Part shown: in pieces, positions 12,676-26,800 of the stretch
Layout: each line of letters opens with the position of its first letter
Position numbering within the stretch: position 1 is the stretch's first letter
Program-made: the position numbers and the translations under genes
Notes under the pieces: model-generated
Seen by the model: only the letters and a program-made list of their open reading frames with translations
What the model was told of the DNA's origin: nothing
Databases searched by the model: none
Assembly (NCBI RefSeq): GCF_964340395.1
Contig: NC_135561.1
Location: 21,380,986 to 21,423,485, forward strand
Source: Glandiceps talaboti
Taxonomy: Eukaryota; Hemichordata; Enteropneusta; Spengelidae
Reading direction: 5' to 3'
Length of the DNA stretch: 42,500 nucleotides

Positions 12676-12859
12676 CTAGAAAGAAGTCAAACATGTAATA
12701 TTATAGCTTGCTTGGAAATGATTCAGATATACTGAAATATACACTATTTACACTCATGCACACAATGAATATATGACTATGTATATATAAACACATACAT
12801 ATGAATATCTAATAAACATACATAGATAATGATACACACATAATGATACATACATACAT

Positions 12860-12896
<37 letters not shown>

Positions 12897-13396
12897 TGCA
12901 TGCATACATACATACATACATACATACTACATACATACATACATACATACTACATACATACATACATACATACATACATACATACATACACACACAATTT
13001 ACATCATTAGACATACTTATACACATAAATACATACCTCCATAAATACATGCATGTGCTACCATACATATACCCCCCCCCTCCCCCCTCTCCACACACAC
13101 ACACACACACACACAATGTTTACCTTGTATGGTGTTGGATTCAGTGGTCGTTTATGATCAGACCTTAGACTTGCCAAGGACTGTTCCGCTGTAACTCTGA
13201 TATCTTGCAGGCTAGGAATAGGTTGGCAAATCTGGTGTTAAATAAATCAATGTACAATATTATAACAAATGTATAGTCTTTACATCAAATTAACAACCAT
13301 CACATGGATTACTTGGATGTCATTTCTTCAGATAGAAACATCCATGTTATATTACTTACCAGGTACATGTAGGTAAAGGTTGCAACTTGTATTGCC

Positions 13397-13462
<66 letters not shown>

Positions 13463-16400
13463 AAAGTAGTCACTCAACTAAATGACGATTTTTACAAGAT
13501 GTTCATCTAACCTAATGAATGTTGAAACCAAAAATCAATTTCATTTCCCATCATATAAACTTTCACTTGGGCGGTAATAAAAATATTACAACTGCAAATA
13601 GTTGCAATGTTATCTGCCTTCCTCATGTTGGGCAGATTACGTACAAAGCCAATGTGCAAATATTGGATATATATAGTGATGTCGACAACCTGCAACAGTA
13701 CTCAAAACCCACTTTCCCTCTAAACAATTCGTGAATCGTGAACTGTACATCACATTCAGTATTTTCTAAATGTATTTAAAGGAAATAAAGTCATTTCATA
13801 AACTGTGGGTGCTGCTTTCTTATCATAATTTCATTGGAATCTTTTCTTTCAGAGTAAATAGCGCAATAGTTAGTCTTGTAGAGGGAATATAGCATAAATT
13901 GATTTTGGTGTGTCAAATTACACTTTACAGCTTGCAATCACTGATATTTCCTTTATCTCGATTCAAAAAATTGTATATTAATATTATGCCATTTTCTCAT
14001 ACCTTTCCTTGGTACCAGTATGGTTTCAGAAGTGGATAAACTTTGGCAGGACTCACATAGGCTCTCTTGGACTCCTGTCGAGGTATACAAAACATGAAAC
14101 TCAGCTACAAATGAAAACATCTATTCAGTCAATAAGCACTAACTTTTCTTTGAAGTAAATCCCACATTTTCACTTACGTCTGTCTTGTTGGGGATGTACT
14201 ATGCAATGTCATCAAACATTTCCAATTGATTTAAAATTAAAATTGATTTGGATCACTTAATAATGCCAAGTATTTGATTTGATGTCAATCAATGAATGGG
14301 TCTTTCAAAATAGGCTTTTCAACACTTTTAAAGAGATCATTATACCAGACAATTGTCAAAAGAGGGCGCTGTTTACAAAGCTATAGTAAACCCAATGCAA
14401 ATGTAATTGTGTTTCTATATCAGATACACATATGTGACTTACCTCAAATGGATGTCTACAAAGAACTCTTTTACCAGCTTGTGGAGCTGGTTCATCTTCT
14501 CTTTGCATCAAATCAACAAGTACATGTCCTGTCAGGAATAAACAATGAATGATGAAGGAGATATATCAAATATCAAAGAATAGAAATTACTGCTGGGTAT
14601 CTATTTTGCAGTTCTGACAACAGAAGGGTGGTTCCACAAAGATTTAGTTTAACTCACTTTGAGGTGTAGTCAGACAGATATATCTATTATCTAGCTGTTG
14701 TCACTAGCATTGTCATTGTTGGGAAGGGGTGGGGGGGGAGGGGGTTGTGAAATATGTTGATTCCCATACAGTGGTAGAATTAATGTTTTTAAACACTGTC
14801 ATTCAGAGATGTATGACAACTTATATTGTCAATGATCTTTGTTGAAAATATTGACTTTGATTTATCTCTGAAAAAACTAAATGCAATTTTGCAAGATAGT
14901 CATCTTTGGTCTACAATTAAAAAAGAAAGAAAGACCTATAGTACTAAAATGCTGGTCTAATTAAGCCAAAGGTAAAGCTGGGGAACTCAGGTACTAGGTA
15001 GATAGTACCCACTTACCACCCTACTTACTAGGTAGATAGTACCCACTTACCTCCCTACTTACTAGGTAGATAGTACCCTCTTTATTACTTACTAGGTAGA
15101 TAGTACCCACTTACCACCCTACTTACTAGGTAGGTAGTACCCACTTACCACCCTACTTACTAGGTAGATAGTACCCACTTACCACCCTACTTACTAGGTA
15201 GATATTACCCACTGACCACCCTACTTACTAGGTAGATAGTACCCACTTTATACCACCCTACTTACTAGGTAGATAGTACCCACTTTATACCACCCTACTT
15301 ACTAGGTAGATAGTACCCACTTACCACCCTACTTACTAGGTAGATAGTACCCACTGACCACCCTACTTACTAGGTAGATAGTACCCACTTACCACCCTAC
15401 AAACTAGGTAGATAGTACCTACTTTATACCACCCTACTTACTAGGTAGATAGTACCCACTTGCCACCCTACTCACTAGGTAGATAGTACCCACTTACCAC
15501 CCTACTTACTAGGTAGATAGTACCCACTGATCACCCTACTTACTAGGTAGATAGTACCCACTTACCACCCTACTTACTAGGTAGATAGTACCCACTGACC
15601 ACCCTACTTACTAGGTAGATAGTACCCACTTACCACCCTACTTACTAGGTAGATAGTGCCCACTGATCACCCTACTTACTAGGTAGATAGTACCCACTGA
15701 CCACCCTACTTACTAGGTAGATAGTACCCACTGACCACCCTACTTACTAGGTAGATAGTACCCACTTACCACCCTACTTACTAGGTAGATAGTACCCACT
15801 TACCACCCTACTTACTAGGTATATAGTACCCACTGACCACCCTACTTACTAGGTAGATAGTACCCACTGACCACCCTACTTACTAGGTAGATAGTACCCA
15901 CTGACCACCCTACTTACTTGGTAGATAATACCCACTTACCACTCTACTTACTAGGTAGATAGTACCCACTGACCACCCTACTTACTAGGTATATAGTACC
16001 CACTGACCACCCTACTTACTAGGTAGATAGTACCCACTGACCACCCTACTTACTAGGTAGATAGTACCCACTTACCACCCTACTTACTTGGTAGATAGTA
16101 CCCACTTACCACCCTACAAACTAGGTAGATAGTACCCACTTACCACCCAACTTACTAGGTAGATAGTACCCACTTACCACCCTACTTACTAGGTAGATAG
16201 TACCCACTTACCACCCTACTTACTAGGTAGATAGTACCCACTTACCACCCTACTTACTAGGTAGATAGTACCCACTTACCACCCAACTTACTAGGTAGAT
16301 AGTACCCACTTACCACTCTACTTACTGGGTAGATAGTACCCACTTACCACCCTACTTAATAGGTAGATAGTACCCACTTACCACCCTACTTACTAGGTAG

Positions 16401-19400
16401 ATAGTACCCACTTACCACTCTACTTACTAGGTAGATAGTACCCACTTACCACCCTACTTACTAGGTAGATAGTACCTACTGACCACCCTACTTACTAGGT
16501 AGATAGTACCCACTTACCACCCTACTTACTAGGTAGATAGTACCCACTTACCACCCTACTTACTAGGTAGCTAGTATCCACTTACCACCCTTCTTACCAG
16601 GGAGATAGTACCCACTTACCACCCTACTTACTAGGTAGATAGTACTCACTGAACACCCTACTTACTAGGTAGATAGTACCCACTTACCACTCTACTTACT
16701 AGGTAGATAGTACCCACTTACCACCCTACTTACTAGGTAGATAGTACCCATTTACCACGCTAGGCATATATTCTAAAGTGTGATAAGAGGAACTTTTGAA
16801 ATCACTTGGCCACTACAAACCAAACTTGACTGATATATCTACAAGTAATATGTTGACCCCCTTACCATCATGTCCATACAACCTGTACACATCTTTCTTG
16901 CCAGGCAATGTTATCTTCTCCATGTCTTGACTTAGTTTCATCCTGGCCACTCCATTCACCTCTACTAGCTGTAAATAATACTCAATATTAGTACACCCTA
17001 GGTATTATGTAGCTACATACAATAATTATCTTAAAACATACCTTATGTTTCACACATTTTTTTGCCAACTAAATGTACTCCCTTTTTCATTCTTTCTGTA
17101 GGAAGTAAATTTCAATTTCAATTTGATCTGCATGTGATTTTACACACTATATAATATAATAATTATGTACTAGTATGTTTGTGTACAAACCATGCAGGTA
17201 TAGGAGCAATATAATCGGAAGTTTATACTGGCATAAATCAACATTTTTGGGGGGAGATTCCTGAAGTAATGTCTATAGCAACATTGCATCTTACAAAACT
17301 TTTCAGAGCTTACAAAAGTTAAGTGTTAGATAAGAAAATCAACTCAAAGTTGTTAGGGAATTTGTTTGGTATTACAGTGACTGAGTGTACAATCATCACA
17401 TGTGGCCAATCAAAATGTCTATCATATACATGTACAAACAGAACAAGAAACACATGCATTTAATTATGTTTTCATCTGGAAGTCAATTCAATGTCATGAA
17501 GTGAATTCTGGTGAGACATATGTATTTTAGAGACTTTGTGATTGTGTTTGTGGAATATTTAGACAAAATAACAATTCATGATTTTTCTTACCTTGAATAC
17601 ACAGCCTAATGCTGGTTGTTTTTGACAGGTAACAAGGTGTGTTCCTATACCATATGTATCAATAGAATGACCCTAGTAATACAAGTATGGGAAGGCAAAG
17701 TTTTACATAAAATACCTGAGATTACTTGCACCAGTGTGCACACATGTGTATACATGTACTACTACCAGTGGTATTTTCACTGCAGTGCAATACTGAAAAC
17801 ATTATTGCATACCTGTATGTAAATGATATGCAAATGAGGACACGATCGTTTCTTACACAATAAATCATATGATCGCTCTGTATGATTTTTATGATAATTT
17901 GCCATTTCAGACAAACATATATAATAATAACAGAACACTATGCCACATGAGTTCCAGTGTGGGTACTCAGGGGTGTTTGCACTCATACATGCAGTGTTTT
18001 CTACTGCACTTTTCACTCGCTACGCTTGTGAAAGTATGGGCACAGAGAATACTGCAAGCACTCATGCAAATACCCCTAAGTACACCACACTTGCACTCAC
18101 ATCTCACATATCATATCATTGGGGTTCTGTCATATTATCAACAGATAGACCTTGGTAATACAAGTATGGGAAGGCAAGGATTATAGCTATCCATGATAAA
18201 CTCAGCATACTTCAAGTTGACATCACAAACATTTGCCACATTCAGATTAGCAGGTGTGATAACAGTTGTAGAAAAAGTTGACCCAGAACAAAAAGAATGC
18301 TCCCTTGTAATCATTATGGTACTATTGATAAGATAATACTAATATGAGAACCTGGAATTGAAACCCTGGTCTTGAACTGAATCCAGACATCGGTAGTGTC
18401 TGTCTGTCTGTGTGTGTGTCCTATACTTACTTGTTGATTGAGAGAATATAATGTCTCTTCATTAATATCATTACTAGCTACAATAGTAACCTTGGCAAAC
18501 CAGGGTATATCAAATCTGAAAACAAACAAATTTACTGAGTATTAAAATATTTGAATGATAATAAATGATGGTTTATCTTGACTCTGACAAGGAAGAACTT
18601 GGATGTTGCACAGTGCCCTCTAGTGGTGGAGTTGAACACGGTATGCAATCATGAGTACCAAATATATTGAATTTATTAGATTTCATTAATTCATTATCAT
18701 TATCGATGAATGTTTTCAAATTATCTTTAAAATTCATGAAGAATTGATGAGTGAACCCAGCCAGGTCCAGGTTGACTGAGGAAACTTGGCAAAAAATCCT
18801 ACATTCACAAGACTCATTCGGCCTAAAAAAAAATTGTTTGGTTCCGGTTACTCGACCCCACCTAATTTTTCACAGTGGCCCTAAACTTTTTTTTATGTAT
18901 TTGAGAAAAAATAAATAAAATTGCGAAAACTGTGAAGTCTCCCAAGAAAGAGTGGACGCGAAAACTGACATCTACTTATAAGACAACATAAAACTGTTCT
19001 TCCAATCTGTAATGGCTGTACATCTGATGGGAAGAAACCAATAACACAGAGACCGTATGGTAAACAACGGAAACCATAAGTACCTGAACTAGACACTCAC
19101 ACATGAAAAATAATATGTAAATAAAATGAAATAAAAAATCTACGTACCCCGCCTATTCTAAAATTAAACATCATTGGAACCACACAATTGTTTTGTTAGG
19201 CCTTAGTATCAAATAGCACCCTCTAGTGGCACACATTTATGTACACTAACCAGGTCTACATAAACACAAATATCTATTTACAAAGGTAGTGAACTTCAAT
19301 ATTTGAACATTTCATAGCAGCCTAAAATCATAATTTTGATTCTGGCTAGAAACAGTCTCTGTTATCAAGACTCTCTGACTTCAGCCACCCCCAGCAGACA

Positions 19401-22400
19401 GTCTTGGGCATAACAACGTCAGTGACTGGAGCAATATTGCTGCATGGAGAGGTTGACCCACAACATGAGCTCCATAGTAAAATCACATGGTAGCAACTCT
19501 TACTAGGAGAACCTCTGTTGTTCTTAATTTTTATAACTAAGATGAATTTTCAAAAAAAATTTATACCATGACTTCTGTTAAATATATACACAGAATTGAT
19601 GAAAATCCGGAATGATTTTAATCAGTGACTGTCACAGATCTCAACAGTGGCCATGTTCCTCCTTACTGCAATGCCCCAGCCTCTCACTCGGCCATGAAGT
19701 GAGTCATCAGCAATGAGGATGTGTAATTGAGACTGGCATAACAACAATCCTGAGTATTTTCATCTGGAACAACTATCATACATCAAGTTTCATTTTCACT
19801 TTTCAAAAAATGAGATTATTTCCTGGAAAATATGCTGACGGTATTATGATGAAAATCAGAAATCATATAATAATGAATGTCATATTTATAAATACATTTA
19901 ACTTACTTGTCAGCAATGTTTTTGAATATAAGTCTAGCCTTGTTAGATAGGTAGGCTAAATCTCCACTGTCAAGACGTATGCCTAAGGCCTTGTAGCCTA
20001 AATCATAAAGTGCCAGAGACACAGCACAGAAATTAGGAATACCACTCCTGAAATGACAAAATAGTATACAAATATTTGGATAAAACATCCTGATAAATGA
20101 TACATGAATAACTGATCACCAATCTGATCAAAGTGTAACAGTCGTCTTGCATACACTGGGTCCAACGCTACTCTGACTGTTTCCCACAGTGAAGTCAGGT
20201 GTCCTAAATAAACCAGTTTAACATAGTGGGAATGTAGGATTGTAGGATTGTAGGATTCTGAAAGTCTCTGATAAAGATTGAATAATGATGGTAATAACCA
20301 TACCTAAGGACATCATATGTGTCGACTAAAGCTAAGAATCCCTTAGGAAAGGCAGTGGCATATGAAATAAATGCAGCTAGTTCTCCTTCATGTGCCTCTT
20401 CCTTTAAGATTCCTAATAACCCTTCTATCTTGGCTAGCCATTCCAAACTTAACGCTGTTAGGTCTTGAGGTTCTGTACTTTTATCTGCTGGTTGAAGCAT
20501 CTATCAGGACAAACAGATGATATGCATGAATTATTACACCTGTGTGTATGTGTCTACATGTGTGTGCACATGCGTGCGTGCGTGTGTGTGTGTGTGTGTG
20601 TGTACATATGTACGTAAGTATCGGTACGTACAGTACATACATAATATGTACATGTACGTGTGTATGTATGTATGTATGTATGTATGTATGTATGTACATG
20701 TATATGTATGTATGTATGTACATGTATATAGCGTATGTACATGTATGTATATATGTGTATACATGTGTGCAAGTCAAAATATACATCTGTGAATGTGCAT
20801 GTACATTATACAGTGTTTATATATCATGGTATTTGATGGTTTACATTTATTTAGTTATGAAATGACTGTTGGAAGAAATTGAAAGATGAATAAATATTCA
20901 ATTACTAATCATGAAACATGACAGTAACATTTATCCACTACTAACTTAGATAAGTAGTAGCACATTTACTAACAGAAACTACAAGTTGTGGTCCACTCAC
21001 ACAAGGCTATTGATGCATGTCTATTATTATTCTATACTACCACAAGATCCAAACTAGTGTCATTCCAAACTGACAATATATCTATAGAAGACAAGACATG
21101 AATCTATTGGCTAACTATGTCTATACCTACACATTTCACAATCTTGAATGCATGTATTAGAGGGAACACCACTCCAGGAAATACATCCATTTTCATAAAA
21201 TTTGGGTTCTGGAGAATCATTTCATGATTTCACATCAATTTTATGTGATTGCCTAGGAACACCAAACTGCAACTCTATATCACCTCTGCATGCTCTACTC
21301 AGAATGACCATTGTTGCCTCATGGGACACACAGGCATACATTGTACATATGTATTACATGTACACTGAATAGTCATGACCATTGGCCATTAAAGGTAATA
21401 TATTAAGCATTTTGAAGTCATGAATATTTAGTGTACATGTACATTTACCTGTATGTCTGCTAAGTCCTAGGTGGGAGAAAAATAGAAGTGAAATAGAATT
21501 TCAAGAGAGTTCTTCTTGGCAATCATGCCAAGTTTATGTGATGCGAAAGCATGAAATAATTTTCCATAACCAAAAGTTGATGAAAATACCTTAATGTCCC
21601 GCAGTGACTGTGGTGTTTTCCTTTAACACAGTTTTTGTACAATTCATGCATATATTATTTTCTATCCAACCAAATTGAAAGTACTGTACATGTATTTCAT
21701 CAATCTGACTGTCATTGCTGAACTTGATGTATAAGTTGTACATGTAGGTATTTGTGTTTCTTGTCATCAAGTCTGTAATCAAAGCATGCAGTCCTTGGTA
21801 TCCATGGCAATACTCTATCAGACAGGTTTTAAGAGTACAGCAAGAAAACATTTCATTTATAATAATAAAGTATAACAAATGAGTACAAATTCTTTGACAC
21901 TGTAATGAAAAAGCTGTTTTTGAAACTGTATATGTAAATTTGAATGTGATGTCATATGTACTTGGACCAATCAGCGACTATATTAGATTCTACTATGAAT
22001 ACTTAATGAATACCAAGAATAAGACACTTCATAATTACAGACTTGATAAGGTACATGCTCTAAGTAAACAAAAAATCACAGACAACCTCATGTAAAGGTT
22101 TAATATAGGAATTTTCTTCTTCCACTTAGCATTTTGCAACACTGAATCTAACATGTTTATTAAATGACAGCATTTGGCAAATTCTGTCTGATGTAGTGGG
22201 ACACTTAAAAAGATCGATAAGTAATTTGTTTGAAACATTTTTTTTGGTTTTCAAAAATTCAAAGTGGAAGATTTGAAGTTTCTATATTAATGACAATGTA
22301 AATATACAGACTGTACCTACATGTACAATATATTATATCAAAATTTAGTGCACACTATGATTAAAGGGGAATACCACTCTAGCAAACAATGGCAATTTCA

Positions 22401-23655
22401 TGAACTTTGCCTTTGGGTTCTAGAGAGTCTTTTCATGGTTTTACATCACCTACATGTACATGACATGTGATATCAAAGAAACATCAAGTTGTGCCTCATT
22501 TGGGTATCGGGTCATGTTGCATCATGGGAGTCAGCAGAAATAATTAGGCAAGAGATAAATAATGAATATTCATTACTGCTATTAAAGAGCTTATTACTAT
22601 TCAGTGAAAAGGTCAGGAATATTCAGTGTTCTCCTATTGCATAAACATTTCAGGTAAAATTTTCAAGTTGTGTTTGGAACAAAAGTTCAATTCAATACTA
22701 TGGTTTATACCAACACAAATAAATTTCCATTTGAAGATAAACATTACTGCTGACTCCCATAAGGCAATGTGGGCTACATGTACAACAAAGATTCCTATTT
22801 GAGGGAACAACTTCAACTTGATGTTTCTCTGAAATCATGTGTAGAACAATGAAATGACACAGCGGAATCCTTAAGTTAATGAAAATGTCTTTATTACCTG
22901 AAGTGTTATTCCCTTTAATGCAATTACTAATTAGTTCAATAAATGTAATTCCAAACTCCCCTACTGTACAATTCAAATCATCCAGATTTAAACTCATCAA
23001 AAGCAATCTATCAGTTATTGACAAAATGAAATATTTCTCAGGAAACAAGTTAGCAAGTTCATATCATAAATAATCATCACTATATGATAATTTCATAATT
23101 TGAACAAAATTTCATACAAATACAAGTATTTACATTTGATAAAAACAGAATCATAAAACATTCAAGTTCATACACATTTAGCTATAAATAATAATCAATG
23201 TGAATGGACTAGATTAGAAACCCCTTGTAAAACTCCATCATGTGTGATATGCCATACACAAAGCACTGACATTTATTTACTTGCATTATGTATATAATAA
23301 TAACAATGACATAATAATTGGTACTGATTGACATACAACTGCTCTTTTGGTCAATCTCTCTATCTTTCTAACAGACGAGGATAGCAAACGTCTAATAATA
23401 CTGACTGTCAAACCACAGAATAATTTTGGTAAATTTTGGTAAGCTTACAGTACACTGAGTGTAGGGTCGTATTTATGTTTACATTCATGTGTTTGCGTCT
23501 GTCTGTCTGTCTGTGTCTGTCTATATAATGTATGTATGTATGTATGTATGTATGTATGTATGTATGTATGTATGTATGTATGTATGTATGTATGTATGTA
23601 TGTATGTATCATGTATGTATGTATGTATGTATGTATGTATGTATGTATGTATGTA

Positions 23656-23686
<31 letters not shown>

Positions 23687-23711
23687 ATGTGTGTGTGTGT
23701 GTGTATGTATG

Positions 23712-23743
<32 letters not shown>

Positions 23744-23745
23744 TA

Positions 23746-23806
<61 letters not shown>

Positions 23807-26800
23807 ATGTATGTATGTATGTATGTATGTATGTATGTATGTATGTATGTGTGTGTGTGTACACACAAAATTGTGTGTGTCAGGAGAGAGAGAACAAGCC
23901 ATTCTTTCTCATTATCCCATCACCACATTATACTCCTCAGTTCTCCTCAATTTAACAAACTATTCAATGGGTGAAAACCGTTTAGACAATAGATTACAAT
24001 TCACCTTTATAAACTAACACAACAGACAACTACACCCATTCATTCATTCATTCATTCATCCATCCATCAATACAAATATCACACTAAACCATTATCAACA
24101 GTATCAATAATTCCCCTTCACCAATTATAGAATGTTTTAGTGACTTTTGTGGGTGAGCAATTATTTCTGACAAATTCCTGTCTTACATTGATAAAATATA
24201 CAATGTAGTTAAACTACTTGTTACATTTACATGTAGTGGGTGTGACTTGATTAGAAGATGTTAAACAGCTACAGAGCAGAGTTAATACAGGAAAAGAGAT
24301 AACTAGGCAGGGAAATACAAACTACTGTGGTGGTGCTGGTGGTGGTACAAATTTATGGTGTTTATTGTTACATATACATACAGTAAGTTACTTTAGAGAG
24401 GGAAAGTTCATATTAACAATAGATTCTGTTAGGCACTGTATTGAGGGAGATGGCACAGTTAGGCAAGTGCTGGTAGAGTTAGGCAAGTGTTGATGGACAT
24501 GTTATCATTCTGCAAGTTGATAAAAGATAGTTAGGCAAGTTCTCTGTTCCACAGAATTTAGGTTACAATGTGTATAAGAATTGTTCAACATACATGTAGC
24601 ACGTGAACTTGCCTGAGGAAGCCAAGATAGAGCAAGACTTTTCTTATGTGAATGATAGATTCCATTTGGCAAGTTGTTGATGGAGATGGTATATATAATA
24701 GGCAACTTGCACAGCAAAAGTTAGGCAAGTTTCTTGTTCCACAGAAGGTTGATGCAAAGGATGAGAAGGCAGTTAGTAAAGCTTGGACAGTGTGCTGCAT
24801 GTACTTAGGAAAGTTTATGAAGTAAACACAGGTCTGATGTAAATGAACAGAAAGAAACAAGCAATGTCAAATGGGGGAGTAAGAGGTGAAATTATTGGTA
24901 GGTTGATAGTGAGGAGAAAAATACACGAGAGAAAATACTGATAGAAATAGTGGTAAATGAGAGGAAATGTCAAAGCAAGTGTAAGAGGACTCTGATAAAA
25001 TGAAATTTAAAACAAAAATGAGCGCTAAATGTGTATGGAAGTGATTGTGTTTATGGAAAAAATATGGTATACAGAAATGAAACAATTGAACTTAAAACAG
25101 AAAGTTGACAGGTGGTTAAAAATGCATGTAAAGATCTATGATGTATGAATGTTAAAACTGCAGTTTGAAATCTACAGATGACGGGTCTCGGTATTACTGT
25201 TATTTTAGTTATCAGAAATTGTATGATGCCTTTATAATGGTTATCATATGTTTACTATATCATACTAGGTGGATCTGCACTATCATACTAACTGCTATGC
25301 TCATTGGCTGATGTTTGTTGAATTTCTTGATAACCACTTTTATCAGCCAATGAAAACATCCATTGTATCTTAGTGCAGAACAACCCAACTACTGCTACGA
25401 CTGAAATGACTTACATATTGCGATGTTGAAATGTCTCCATTCTGCATAACCTGTATTCATAATCACAGGGGTACAAAAGGAAGATAGGATAATGGTCAAA
25501 GGTCAACATAAGATTTTGTCACTTGGTTTCAGGGGAAGTTTTTGATACAAACAATGAGTATGTTCAAGAGACAAAACACGCCCCAGCAAACATTTTGTCA
25601 CCTTCGCTAATCAATATGGCTGAACATCTACCATTTTGTCAGGGCACCTGTGGTGTGACGGTGTATAAACTGAACATGACTTGTGAGAAATAAAAATGGC
25701 TGCCAATATGTCATGAAATTTTATTGAGAAGCGGAATTTTTAGCATAGATTATTTTAACTCTATACTTGTCCATTGTGTCATATATCAATATTTGAATAT
25801 ATATGTCCAGAGAATAATTTACCATTGAAAATACATTGTTGTCTTTTATGTGTAGTATCTTTCAAGGAGCTATGGTGTCCTGGCAACTACATGTACATGT
25901 AGTTTTTTTGTCTTTTGAAGACAATAGTAGCTTTTGCTTACTTCATACCCATAATACCCCCTAACTTATTTGTCTTTTGAACACACTCAATGGTAGCCTT
26001 TGCTTGCTTCATACCCATAATACCCCTTAACTTATTAGTCTTTTGAACACAATGATAGCCTTTGCTTACTTCATACCCAGTCCTTCATACCCATAATACC
26101 CCCTAACTTATTTGTCTTTTGAACACACTCAATGGTCGCCTTTGCTTACTTTACACCCATAATACCCCTTAACTTATTTCTTCAGGTCACTGCTTCTCAT
26201 ACTACCATTCAAAATACCAATAACATTGAAAATATATGAAAACAGAAAGGTCTCTAATGTTAGTCAGTTGATAAATACACAACAGTGTATCCTCTAGGCC
26301 AATGTGGTGGTGGTGGATGTGACTTTAATTGTGTCACTGCATTACACATAACAATTCATTGTGGCTCACTACCATTTGGTATGTATATTATACTGATCCC
26401 TTACTATACATATATGTAGTGACTCAAATGCAAGGAAACCATTTTTTCATCATTTTGATCAGAAACACATGTCGTCATTCATTAGTGGGTGCATTAATAC
26501 ATATTACATTTACACTGTGCAGACTGTAGAGTACACAACATGTATGTTAGATTTATATGACAAACTGTATATTTTTAGACATGCAACAACTGACATAATT
26601 CTGTTGCTTGGTATCATATCATTGGCTATCAGTCCAAGTGGTACACTTGGTACTGTATATTGTAAGGGATCAAGGAAGATGTACAATGTATACACAATAA
26701 AAATAGAGATGAACTTGCTTCTGAAATGAAACTGTCAAAAATCAATCAAATAATGTATTATTAATAGCCAAGTTTTCATTTTTACATGTACAGCCACACT

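Noticed and set aside
12754-13168. 120- and 90-codon frames
   Set aside because: Arise from (CATA)n, (CA)n and poly-C tracts inside NAPRT intron 12.
14992-16761. CRISPR-like array
   Set aside because: The whole 34-bp unit repeats head to tail with no unique spacers, in a eukaryotic intron.
22698-23048. 116-codon minus-strand gene
   Set aside because: Overlaps the arm of the TTAA-flanked fold-back and has no family match.
23445-24017. Long frames of MYVC / YIHT repeats on both strands (up to 161 codons)
   Set aside because: Translations of a (TATG)n/(TG)n microsatellite, open in several frames at once.
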